Source of the DNA: JBCDBH01 sp039184055
Lineage (GTDB): Bacteria > Acidobacteriota > Thermoanaerobaculia > Multivoradales > J023
DNA length: 21,694 nucleotides
Assembly: GCA_039184055.1 (NCBI GenBank)
Contig: JBCDBH010000055.1
Location: 1-21,694 of the forward strand
Reading direction: 5' to 3'
Part shown: positions 14,992 to 21,694 of the stretch, piece after piece
How positions within the stretch are numbered: position 1 is the first letter of the stretch
Layout: the number at the start of each line of letters is the position of its first letter
Notes under the pieces: model-generated
Databases searched by the model: none
What the model saw: only the letters and a program-made list of their open reading frames with translations
Told to the model about the DNA's origin: nothing
Program-made: the position numbers and the translations under genes

Positions 14992-16653
14992 TCAATCGCC
15001 GAGCAAGATCCTCTGAATGGCCGGAAGCGGTAGCTCTCCTTGGCGGAGCAGATCTTCATGAAAGCCACGCAAGGTACCGTGCTCACCAAACCGACGCAGG
15101 TATGCGTCACGCATCGACTCGACGACCATTTCGCCAATGATCTCGCGTCCGGGTGAGGCAGGGGTTTGACTATCTCGTTGGACTTCGATGTAGGCGTTGG
15201 TCGGTTCCATGCCGATCTTGTCGACATACGCTTGCACGGCCTGGTCGAAGGTCATCTCGCCTTTGGCCATGCGCAATTTGGTGAGGATGCGTTGCACCCG
15301 CCACATTCGCATTTGCAGTCGCGCCATTCGCGTCTTGAGCGCTTCGAGGTGAGGAAGGCTGTCGAAATAGCCATGTTCCTCGAAAAGCCGCTCGAGATAG
15401 AACGACCATGATTGCGAGAGATACGCGCTCCGTGCGAGACGACGGATGGGGCGATCCGGGGCCTGTTGGGCCCAGGCGCGCTGGACGTTGTGTCCGACCC
15501 ATTCGTGGTACGAAATGACGTGGGTCCAATACGGATTGTAGGCCTTGATTCGGCTGGCCTTCTCGGCTTCCGTGAGCCTTTCTTCGAGCGGTGTGAGGAC
15601 GTAGTAGCCGGAAATGCGATCGGCGATCGTCGGTCCGTAGGTGGCTCCGCCAAAGGAGAGGATCCGTCGACCCATGGGTGTCGTGATCGCGACCCCGTAG
15701 TCGAAACGTTCTGGAATCCCGATGAGGTGTTGGCCTTCGTGCTCGAGCCAACGAGCCGTGTGGTCGACATACCACTGGGCCATCGGCATGACCTCGCTCC
15801 AGGGCGGAGCTTCGTTCTTCATGTTCTCCCAGACGATCGATAGATCACCGGACGGATGAATGCGCTTGGCCAGAGCATGCATCTCTTCCATGAGGCGAAC
15901 TTCCTCCTCGGAAGCGATGCGCAACATATTGTCGACCGTGCCCAACTCGGTAGGTAGCTGCTCTTGAATCAGCTGATAGTGCTCGATGGCCTCGGGAGGC
16001 CAGGTCGGGGCACGATCCGAGCGCGGCAAGAGGTCCTCTTCGAGAAATACGACAAAGCGATCTAGAGCCTGGCGCGCGGGGATCGTCGCCGCGAGCAGCT
16101 CGTCACGACGACTCGGATCACCGAGACACGCGGCGGGTAGCTCTTCGCTGAGCAGCTTGTCGGCGTACCAGGCCGTGTAGAGAGCGTTTTCGGTCCATAC
16201 GCGCGCTGGGCGGGTCAAGTTCGTTTCGGCGTTGGCGAGGATGGTCGGTAGACGTTCGAGCTCGTCGATGGCGCGCCCGATCGCTGCGCCGCCAGCCGAG
16301 CAGGGCCGGAGGAGCAAGCCATCGGTCTGCCACAGGGCGAAATACCGCAACGGGACCACCTCGTGCAGCCGGAACTCTTCGATTTCGAGACGTCGAATCC
16401 GTGCATGATCATCGAGGAGCCGATGATCGATCGCGTCGGCATGTCCGAGCTCGGCGGGATCGATCCGTGCCAGATCGTCTTCGATACTTCGCCATGCATC
16501 CGCGGCGGCGGCGTATTCCTCGGCGCTATGAAACTCGATGCGAATCGCAGCGGCGCGGGCGGCCAGCTCGTCGAGAGTTGGAGGCGTGTCGGTGGGCATG
16601 GCGGGAGAAGCCGCCAAGAAGACGAAAAGAAGCACGGCGATCATGTCTCTCAT
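14992..16653 (-). CDS. DUF885 family exported metallopeptidase-like protein
   Basis: A 553-aa protein with an N-terminal signal (MIAVLLFVFLAASPAM). The helical body and the motif HEWVGHNVQ at 383-391, followed by SQSWSFYLERLFEEHGY at ~413-429, match the DUF885 family, whose members resemble zinc peptidases. Canonical members, as I recall them, have HEAIPGH and EGWALYAE. Here the first motif is one residue shorter and the first Glu of the second is Gln, so metal binding may be altered. I chose the ATG at 16653, which starts the signal peptide; the frame runs further upstream into the TPR gene but that part is non-coding in character. It lies 46 bp after the TPR gene and upstream of the esterase, consistent with one operon. 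Confidence 0.85.
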   Translation of the reverse strand: MRDMIAVLLFVFLAASPAMPTDTPPTLDELAARAAAIRIEFHSAEEYAAAADAWRSIEDDLARIDPAELGHADAIDHRLLDDHARIRRLEIEEFRLHEVVPLRYFALWQTDGLLLRPCSAGGAAIGRAIDELERLPTILANAETNLTRPARVWTENALYTAWYADKLLSEELPAACLGDPSRRDELLAATIPARQALDRFVVFLEEDLLPRSDRAPTWPPEAIEHYQLIQEQLPTELGTVDNMLRIASEEEVRLMEEMHALAKRIHPSGDLSIVWENMKNEAPPWSEVMPMAQWYVDHTARWLEHEGQHLIGIPERFDYGVAITTPMGRRILSFGGATYGPTIADRISGYYVLTPLEERLTEAEKASRIKAYNPYWTHVISYHEWVGHNVQRAWAQQAPDRPIRRLARSAYLSQSWSFYLERLFEEHGYFDSLPHLEALKTRMARLQMRMWRVQRILTKLRMAKGEMTFDQAVQAYVDKIGMEPTNAYIEVQRDSQTPASPGREIIGEMVVESMRDAYLRRFGEHGTLRGFHEDLLRQGELPLPAIQRILLGD

Positions 16654-16699
16654 GACGAGAGTGTACGCCAAGGCTCGTTGTTGCCGGTGTGATGCCGGT

Positions 16700-17770
16700 T
16701 CAGGCGGCTTGAGGGAGGTGGCGGCGCCGACGTTCTTCGGCGATGAGGGCGAGGAGCTCGGAGTCTTCGGCGATCTGGTTCCGCTTACGTGTCGCCACAT
16801 ATTCGGCGAGCCGAGGCGAGAGCATGGATTGGCGGAAGATCGTTTCGATGACTCGGGTAATGGAGGGATGCTCCGGCGCCAAGGCGGCCAGGTCGATGGA
16901 GGTCTCGAGCGCTTCGAGAGGACAGGAGCTGCGCAAGTACGCCCGTGCTGAGAATTCGAGATTGTCGATCGCCGCGCGGACGTTCCCCGCCTTCGCCTGA
17001 AGACGCCCGAAAATATGCGTGGTGGCGATCTCGTGGTAGGGCGCGAACCCCCAGTTGGAACGAATACTCCGGTACACCCGGAACTTGCATTGTTCGGTCA
17101 GCATACGCAGACAGTGCTGCGGGTCGCCGGAGAGTAGTTGGGCCAGCTGGACCAGGTTGAGCACCGCGGCGGCGCGTGTGACGTCACCACGCCGGTAATA
17201 GCCGCCTTCTCGTGAGCGTCGGTGTGTGGCGAGGTCGTAAGCTTTTTTGCACCAGTCGAACGCCCGTTGCCAGTCTCGTTCATGCCGATGGATGCGTCCG
17301 CGCGCCAGGTAGAGCTGCGCGGTGACCGCTTTGACGGGTTCGGACTTGGAGGTCAAACTGTCGAGACCCGCGGCGATGACCTCGTGAGCGACATCGATGT
17401 GACCGAGCTTGATCAGCATGACGGCGTATTTGGCGTGGATCCAGCCGCCGATATCTTCGGGAAGGTCGTTGCCCAGCTCACGTGCCCGCCCGACGATGGT
17501 GGTCATATCGGCACAGCTCGTCTCGAGCGCGCCACACAGGCTACTCGCCGTGGCGCGCAACGCGGCGGCGCGAATTCGGTGCGTTGCCGTGACCGATTCG
17601 GGGCGCCGAGCGAAGAGTGGATCCAGACGTTGTGACCAGTCCAAAGCGATCCGTGGATAATCGAAAAGTCGATCTTCGATCCGGTCCATGGTCCGGTCTA
17701 AACGGAGCTCCCATTCGGCGAATTCGAAATAGTCTTCGATCGAATTCCCGGGGACAGGCAAACGGTCCAT
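16700..17770 (-). CDS. TPR-like helical repeat protein
   Basis: A 356-aa soluble, all-helical protein with no signal peptide. Pairs of helices of about 34-40 residues are visible, for example HAKYAVMLIKLGHIDVAHEV, AQLYLARGRIHRHERDWQRA and ATTHIFGRLQAKAGNVRAAI, the spacing of TPR-like units. The C-terminus is rich in charged residues. No DNA-binding or catalytic domain is evident, so it may be a scaffold or regulator. The ATG at 17770 has no Shine-Dalgarno sequence; a strong stem-loop lies 24-50 bases upstream. It is probably the first gene of the TPR-DUF885-esterase run. Confidence 0.75.
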   Translation of the reverse strand: MDRLPVPGNSIEDYFEFAEWELRLDRTMDRIEDRLFDYPRIALDWSQRLDPLFARRPESVTATHRIRAAALRATASSLCGALETSCADMTTIVGRARELGNDLPEDIGGWIHAKYAVMLIKLGHIDVAHEVIAAGLDSLTSKSEPVKAVTAQLYLARGRIHRHERDWQRAFDWCKKAYDLATHRRSREGGYYRRGDVTRAAAVLNLVQLAQLLSGDPQHCLRMLTEQCKFRVYRSIRSNWGFAPYHEIATTHIFGRLQAKAGNVRAAIDNLEFSARAYLRSSCPLEALETSIDLAALAPEHPSITRVIETIFRQSMLSPRLAEYVATRKRNQIAEDSELLALIAEERRRRHLPQAA

Positions 17771-17793
17771 ATTGCAAAGGTTAGCACACGCTA

Positions 17794-17824
17794 CCCCCGG
17801 GACACTCGACGTCCCGGGGGTTTT
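17794..17824 (+). terminator. strong rho-independent terminator (plus strand)
   Basis: CCCCCGGGAC, a 7-base loop, GTCCCGGGGG and TTTT form a classical terminator that acts only on plus-strand transcripts. No plus-strand gene precedes it for 4.7 kb; it lies just upstream of the minus-strand TPR gene, so it would end antisense transcription or act as a hairpin in that gene's 5' region. Confidence 0.75.
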
Positions 17825-17890
17825 CGCGCCGCTTCAACCTCCTGGATCGATCCACACCATGCTGCGTGAAACGACACTGTCGGTAAGAAT

Positions 17891-17920
17891 TTGACGCAAA
17901 ATCAAGGAAAAGACTACATC
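17891..17920 (+). promoter_or_regulatory. candidate promoter for the 87-aa gene
   Basis: TTGACG is followed 18 bases later by TACATC, a weak -10 (3 of 6), in an A-rich spacer. If used, the transcript would have a leader of about 170 bases before the ATG at 18097. Confidence 0.25.
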
Positions 17921-18096
17921 AAACACAGGAAGTCTCCTTCGGTTCGGATGGCGGCTTGATTGCCGTTGTCCAGGGGGGAACTAGTCTCTCCCAAACCGAC
18001 CGCTCGGATTGTTTGCCCGGGCGGACTTTTTCCTGGCAACTTTTGCCTACCGCGAGAGACTTGCGACGAACCGGTATTACCAGGGGGATGGTGAAC

Positions 18097-18360
18097 ATGA
18101 AGTCAGAGAAACCGTGGATCGGATCTGTGGAGCTCGACAACGACACAGCCCAGCTCTTAGCGGACGCATGGGCGAGACTGATCGCGATGGGGGTGCTCGA
18201 TAGAAAGGCACCCATGTCGGCCGCATTGCCTCATGTGATTGCGATCGGTTGTCAGTCGATAGGAGCCGTGACAAGTCGTGGTGATCTAACCGAACGCTTG
18301 GAACAGCAATATCGACGCAAACGTCCGCAGGTGCAGGGGGCACCGGTCGACCCGATCTGA
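18097..18360 (+). CDS. small hypothetical protein (87 aa)
   Basis: A short protein beginning MKSEKPWIGSVELDN and followed by two predicted helices (TAQLLADAWARLIAMGVL and SAALPHVIAIGCQSIGAV) and a basic C-terminus (LEQQYRRKRPQVQ). It has no signal peptide or recognised family. The start at 18097 has AGGGGG nine bases upstream; an ATG at 18088 lies directly against the same G run and is less likely. The frame is open further upstream without convincing coding character. The gene could encode a small regulator, but nothing in it shows this. It precedes the dehydrogenase gene by 50 bp. Confidence 0.5.
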   Translation: MKSEKPWIGSVELDNDTAQLLADAWARLIAMGVLDRKAPMSAALPHVIAIGCQSIGAVTSRGDLTERLEQQYRRKRPQVQGAPVDPI

Positions 18361-18375
18361 TCTGTGGAGGCCGAG

Positions 18376-18399
18376 GGGACTGGGAGACTGGGGGACTGG
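18376..18399 (+). repeat. 8-bp G-rich tandem repeat at a start codon
   Basis: Three consecutive units GGGACTGG, GAGACTGG, GGGACTGG are followed by a diverged fourth (TAGGCTGA), ending three bases before the ATG at 18411. The array occupies the ribosome-binding region of the dehydrogenase gene and contains several G runs. Confidence 0.75.
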
Positions 18400-18410
18400 T
18401 AGGCTGAGGC

Positions 18411-19820
18411 ATGAGCGATACGATGACCGCCCTTCCCGTCGTCGATCAGTTGCCGATCAGTCTCGAACGAGATTTGCGCCAGCTTCTCGGTGATCGATTC
18501 AGTGATTCACCATCGGTTCGTGATGTGCACGGCCGAGACGAGTCGTATTTCCCTCCTCGACCTCCAGCCGCGGTGGTCTTCCCCGAGACCACCGAAGAGG
18601 TCAGCGAGATCGTGCGTCTCGCCGCCGCCGATGCGGTGCCATTGGTGCCGTTCGGGGCGGGCTCGTCGGTCGAGGGTCACGTGTTGCCCGTATGTGGTGG
18701 CATCAGCGTGGATATGACTCGAATGGATCGCGTGCTCGCGGTCCGGCCCGACGATATGGACGTCACCGTCGAGGCTGGCGTCACCCGTAAGGCCCTCGAG
18801 CGTCGGCTCGCCGAGCACGGCTTGTTCTTTCCGATCGATCCGGGCGCGGATGCCACGCTGGGTGGTATGACCGCGACTGGCGCCTCGGGCACCAACGCGG
18901 TGCGTTACGGGACGATGCGCGAGAACGTCCTGGCTCTTCGGGTCGTGCTCGCCGATGGCACGATCGTCGACACGGGGAGCCGGGCGCGCAAGTCGTCGTC
19001 TGGCTACGACCTCACTCGACTTCTGGTCGGTTCAGAAGGGACGCTCGGCATCATCACCGAGATCACCTTGCGTGTTCACGGCCTGCCCGAAGCGCGCTCC
19101 TCGGCCGTGGTGAGCTTTCCTTCGGTCGACGAGGCGGTGGCGACCGCGGTCGAGATCATCCAGTGGGGCATCCCGGTGGCGCGGGTCGAGCTTCTCGACG
19201 AGCTGCAGATCTCCGCGGTCAACCAGCACTCGGGTCTATCACTCGACGAAGTACCGACTCTTTTTCTCGAATTCCATGGGTCCGAGCGCAGCGTCGAGGA
19301 ACAGGCCGAAACCGCCGAGAAAATCGCCCTCGAGCACGGCGGCACCGGCTTTCGTTGGGCTACCGACGCGGCGACCCGCGCCGAGCTCTGGCAGGCGCGA
19401 CACGATGTCTACTTTGCCGATCTCGCTCTGCGACCGGGCGCGCGTGTCGTCTCGACCGACGTGTGCGTACCGATTTCACGGCTCGCCGAATGCATTCGCG
19501 AGACCAAAGCCCAAACCGACCGGGCCTCGTTTCCAATTCCCTTGGTCGGCCATGTTGGTGACGGCAACTTCCACCTGCTCATGGTGATCGACCCCGAGAA
19601 CTCGGACGAGCTCGACGAGGCCAAGCGGCTCAACGCCGCCTTGGTGCAGCGCGCCCTCGCCATGGGTGGTACCGCCACCGGTGAGCACGGAATCGGGCTG
19701 GGTAAGCGGATGTGGCTCGGTCTCGAACACGGCGCGGCGGTCGATGTCATGCGGGCCGTCAAACGCACGCTCGACCCGGTGGGCATCCTCAATCCGGGCA
19801 AGCTCTTTTTCGAAACGTGA
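18411..19820 (+). CDS. FAD-linked D-2-hydroxyacid (D-lactate/glycolate) dehydrogenase
   Basis: A 469-aa flavoprotein of the LDHD/GlcD family, which oxidises D-lactate, glycolate or other D-2-hydroxyacids and passes electrons to the respiratory chain. The FAD-binding PCMH domain spans ~50-225 (PFGAGSSVEGH at 80-90, DPGADATLGGMTATGASGTN at 143-162, VGSEGTLGIITE at 206-217). The C-terminal FAD-oxidase domain has GHVGDGNFH (380-388) with metal-binding His381 and His388, and TGEHGIGLGK (423-432). The ending LDPVGILNPGKLF is typical. It is closest in type to single-subunit D-lactate dehydrogenases; no glcE or glcF partner is present. The start is uncertain: GAGG lies only one base before the ATG at 18411, and a second ATG lies at 18423. 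An 8-bp repeat fills the leader. Confidence 0.92.
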   Translation: MSDTMTALPVVDQLPISLERDLRQLLGDRFSDSPSVRDVHGRDESYFPPRPPAAVVFPETTEEVSEIVRLAAADAVPLVPFGAGSSVEGHVLPVCGGISVDMTRMDRVLAVRPDDMDVTVEAGVTRKALERRLAEHGLFFPIDPGADATLGGMTATGASGTNAVRYGTMRENVLALRVVLADGTIVDTGSRARKSSSGYDLTRLLVGSEGTLGIITEITLRVHGLPEARSSAVVSFPSVDEAVATAVEIIQWGIPVARVELLDELQISAVNQHSGLSLDEVPTLFLEFHGSERSVEEQAETAEKIALEHGGTGFRWATDAATRAELWQARHDVYFADLALRPGARVVSTDVCVPISRLAECIRETKAQTDRASFPIPLVGHVGDGNFHLLMVIDPENSDELDEAKRLNAALVQRALAMGGTATGEHGIGLGKRMWLGLEHGAAVDVMRAVKRTLDPVGILNPGKLFFET

Positions 19821-19837
19821 CGCGTTTCACGGTTTTT
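19816..19837 (+). terminator. weak terminator after the dehydrogenase
   Basis: A 5-bp stem (CGTGA/TCACG) with a 6-base loop is followed by GTTTTT. It overlaps the stop codons of both convergent genes (19820 and 19827). The stem is short, so strength is uncertain. Confidence 0.4.
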
Positions 19838-21694
19838 CGGGTGAGACGTACCAGCGGTCGATGTGCTCGCGTAGATCCCGAATCCGGAACGGCTTGGTGA
19901 GCCAATCGTCCATGCCGGCATCGAAACAAGCATCCAAATCAGCCGGTAGCGCGTTGGCGGTGACCGCGACGATCGGTGTGCGTGCGAGGTTGCGTTCGGT
20001 TTCGCGTTCGCGGATCAGCCGCGCGGTCTGGTACCCGTCCACGCCCGGCATCATGCAGTCGAGAAGGATCAACCCGTACCGCTGACGATCGAACATCTCG
20101 AGCGCTTGTTCACCCGAGGGCGCGGTATCGGGGTGGTGGCCGAGAATTTCCAACTGGCGCGCGACGAGCTCGAGGTTGAGCGTATTGTCGTCGACCACCA
20201 AGATCGGTCCGTCGACCGGCGAGGCAGCAGACGGATCGAGCGATCGAGAAGGCGCCCCGGCCGCTCGATCCGAACGAGCCTGCTCGCTCGGACGCGTGTC
20301 GACCGCCATGTCGGGTACGTCGACCACCGGTAGCGCGACCTCGAAGACCACCGTCGTACCGTGCCCCGGTCGGCTTTCGACCTGCAGACTGCCGTCCATT
20401 TGATCGACGAGTCGACGGGAAATAGCGAGTCCGAGACCCGCGCCGGAGGCGTCGACCGGATCTTCGAGACCTTGCTCGAATGGCTCGAAGATCTTCTTTC
20501 TCAACGCCTCGGGAATCCCCGGGCCCGAGTCACTCACGGTAAAGGCGAGGGTGACTCGATCACCGCGTTTGGGGGCCGCCGCCACGGCGACTCGAACCGC
20601 ACCTTCGGGAGTGAACTTGATCGCATTGTCGATCAAGCTGACGAGAACCTGCCGAAGCCGGTCGATGTCGCCGAGCATGCTCCGGGGAACGGTCTTGCCG
20701 ACCTCGACCACGAAGCGAAGCCCTTTGTTTTCCGTGGCGGGGCGCAGGGTCGTTTCGAGATCGGCGAGTAGATCAGCCGGTGAGAACGGTACCGGGCGCA
20801 GGCGAATCGTGCCGGCTTCGACCCGGGTGAAGTCCAAGACTTCGTCGACCAGTCGGAGCAAGTTGTCGGCGGCGCCGAGCATGGGCCGAATCACCCGCCG
20901 TTGTTCCGCCGTGGCCGATGTGTGCTCGAGCTGCTCGGCGAGACCGATGATCGAGGTCAGTGGCGTACGGAGCTCGTGGTTCATATGCGCCAGAAAACGA
21001 ACCTTGGCATGGTCGGCGTCACGGGCCGCGTCGCGCGCCGTCCGGAGCTGCTCGGCATGGAGTTCTTCACGTCGACTTGCCGTCAAGGCGTGCCACCGCT
21101 GGCGGTGCAATCGCATCCCTTGGAGCAGGAGATAGGCCCCGAACACCGCGCCGCCGATCGCCCAGGCGTAGGCGTCGTCGGTACCGAGTGAGATCAGCAC
21201 GATGACGGGAGGGATCGCCGCGAGCGAGCAGTAGCCGAGCATGAGATGCCGCCGGTCGGCATAGTTCATCGGCGCGAAGCTGGCCAAGGCGGTGTTCGAG
21301 ACCAGAGCGAAGAGCGTCGCGGACCCCATGCCGTAGAGCCAGATGGTGAACATGATCTGACTTTCCCAGATCACCACGGCGCCGAGAGTCGCGGCCGAGA
21401 AGACGAATCGCCAGCGCGCCGGATCGCGCTCGTACAGGGAGTCGAAGCGTGTCACCCACCACAGGCGGATCGTGAGCACGACACAGGTGGCGAGCAGGGT
21501 AGCGAGAAAGAAGACGGTGCGGTCGAAGGCGAGGCCTGAAGCGAGACCGACGAGCAGGAAAATGACCGGGAGAACGATCGTGCCCGGAGCCGCCCACTGG
21601 GCGAGCTGGCGGTCGGCTCGTTCTTCGAGTAGACGTTTTTCGGCCGCTGCGCTCGGGCTGCGGTCGTGCCCGTCGAGCGCGAGCTCGGGAGCGG
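19827..21694 (-). CDS. membrane hybrid histidine kinase with receiver, 5' end cut off
   Basis: The frame stays open to the window edge, so the gene starts outside; a GTG at 21479 is internal. About 621 residues are visible. There are about six membrane helices (such as TIVLPVIFLLVGLASGLAF and TVFFLATLLATCVV), then a coiled linker and a HisKA domain with the phospho-acceptor His in FLAHMNHELRTPL. The HATPase domain follows (N box DNAIKFTPEG, DSGPGIPE, FEPFEQ, GAGLGLAISRRL), and then a C-terminal receiver (ILVVDDN, phospho-acceptor Asp in LLDCMMPGVDGYQ, Lys in LTKPF). All catalytic residues are present. There is no output or Hpt domain in the visible part, so the signal probably passes to a separate partner. 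It is convergent with the dehydrogenase. Confidence 0.95.
   Translation of the reverse strand, partial: APELALDGHDRSPSAAAEKRLLEERADRQLAQWAAPGTIVLPVIFLLVGLASGLAFDRTVFFLATLLATCVVLTIRLWWVTRFDSLYERDPARWRFVFSAATLGAVVIWESQIMFTIWLYGMGSATLFALVSNTALASFAPMNYADRRHLMLGYCSLAAIPPVIVLISLGTDDAYAWAIGGAVFGAYLLLQGMRLHRQRWHALTASRREELHAEQLRTARDAARDADHAKVRFLAHMNHELRTPLTSIIGLAEQLEHTSATAEQRRVIRPMLGAADNLLRLVDEVLDFTRVEAGTIRLRPVPFSPADLLADLETTLRPATENKGLRFVVEVGKTVPRSMLGDIDRLRQVLVSLIDNAIKFTPEGAVRVAVAAAPKRGDRVTLAFTVSDSGPGIPEALRKKIFEPFEQGLEDPVDASGAGLGLAISRRLVDQMDGSLQVESRPGHGTTVVFEVALPVVDVPDMAVDTRPSEQARSDRAAGAPSRSLDPSAASPVDGPILVVDDNTLNLELVARQLEILGHHPDTAPSGEQALEMFDRQRYGLILLDCMMPGVDGYQTARLIRERETERNLARTPIVAVTANALPADLDACFDAGMDDWLTKPFRIRDLREHIDRWYVSPEKP

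Larger units (their letters stand above)
17771..18096. other. 326-bp divergent intergenic region with hairpins
   Basis: Besides the stem-loop at 17794-17820, this region holds the palindrome GGATCGATCC (17844-17853), several short G/C hairpins, runs of purines, and a TTTTT after GCCCGGGC near 18024. It is less GC-rich than its surroundings. It could be a long structured leader for the 87-aa gene. I recognise no riboswitch class or tRNA in it. Confidence 0.5.

Noticed and set aside
17956..18087. N-terminal extension of the 87-aa protein
   Set aside because: The residues look random, no ribosome site precedes the earlier start, and a G-rich site suits the ATG at 18097.
18376..18399. Simple assembly artefact or low-complexity noise
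   Set aside because: The 8-bp periodicity is exact over three units with one substitution, so it is kept as a repeat, although a functional role is unproven.

Overview
GC-rich bacterial chromosomal DNA with accessory character: no rRNA or tRNA, phage genes, transposase or CRISPR array is visible. The best taxonomic clue is a large MacB/FtsX permease of the 'acidobacterial duplicated orphan permease' (ADOP) type without a partner ATPase. A winged-helix/Ser-Thr kinase/TPR fusion and the general gene mix also fit Acidobacteriota (perhaps Thermoanaerobaculia-like). The phylum assignment is an inference, not proven. A gene is cut off at each window edge.

Layout. (1) 1-633: 3' end of an unrecognised + strand gene, facing a minus-strand block across a perfect 14-bp hairpin. 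(2) 8097-659, all minus strand: ADOP permease, AraC/O6-alkylguanine-DNA methyltransferase fusion, a three-domain GH46-like chitosanase + peptidoglycan-binding + VOC protein, and a wHTH-kinase-TM-TPR sensor. (3) 8281-10553, plus strand: a secreted propeller-like protein and a lipoprotein starting 2 bases after it. (4) 10550-11592: a DinB/DUF1572 gene (minus) divergent from a DUF2237 gene (plus). (5) 11608-13053: a 16-bp tandem repeat running up to a GRDP-like gene, then a TIGR04222 membrane protein with a Gly/Cys tail. (6) 13049-13235: a 187-bp near-palindromic element spanning both convergent stop codons. (7) 17770-13235, minus strand: TPR-like protein, secreted DUF885 protein and membrane-anchored type-B carboxylesterase. 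(8) 17771-18410: a long leader-like intergenic region and an 87-aa orphan. (9) 18411-19820: LDHD/GlcD-type FAD-linked D-2-hydroxyacid dehydrogenase, convergent with a membrane hybrid histidine kinase (19827 to the window end).

How the genes may work together: two signalling proteins bracket the window, and much of the rest is envelope-directed or secreted (permease, chitosanase-like enzyme, propeller and lipoprotein, esterase, DUF885, TIGR04222). No single known pathway unites them. The points most worth following up are the GH46-PGBD-VOC fusion, the RNA-like 187-bp element whose helix mismatches are all G-U compatible on one strand only, the GRDP/TIGR04222 pair with its repeat-bearing promoter region, and the kinase with its own DNA-binding domain.
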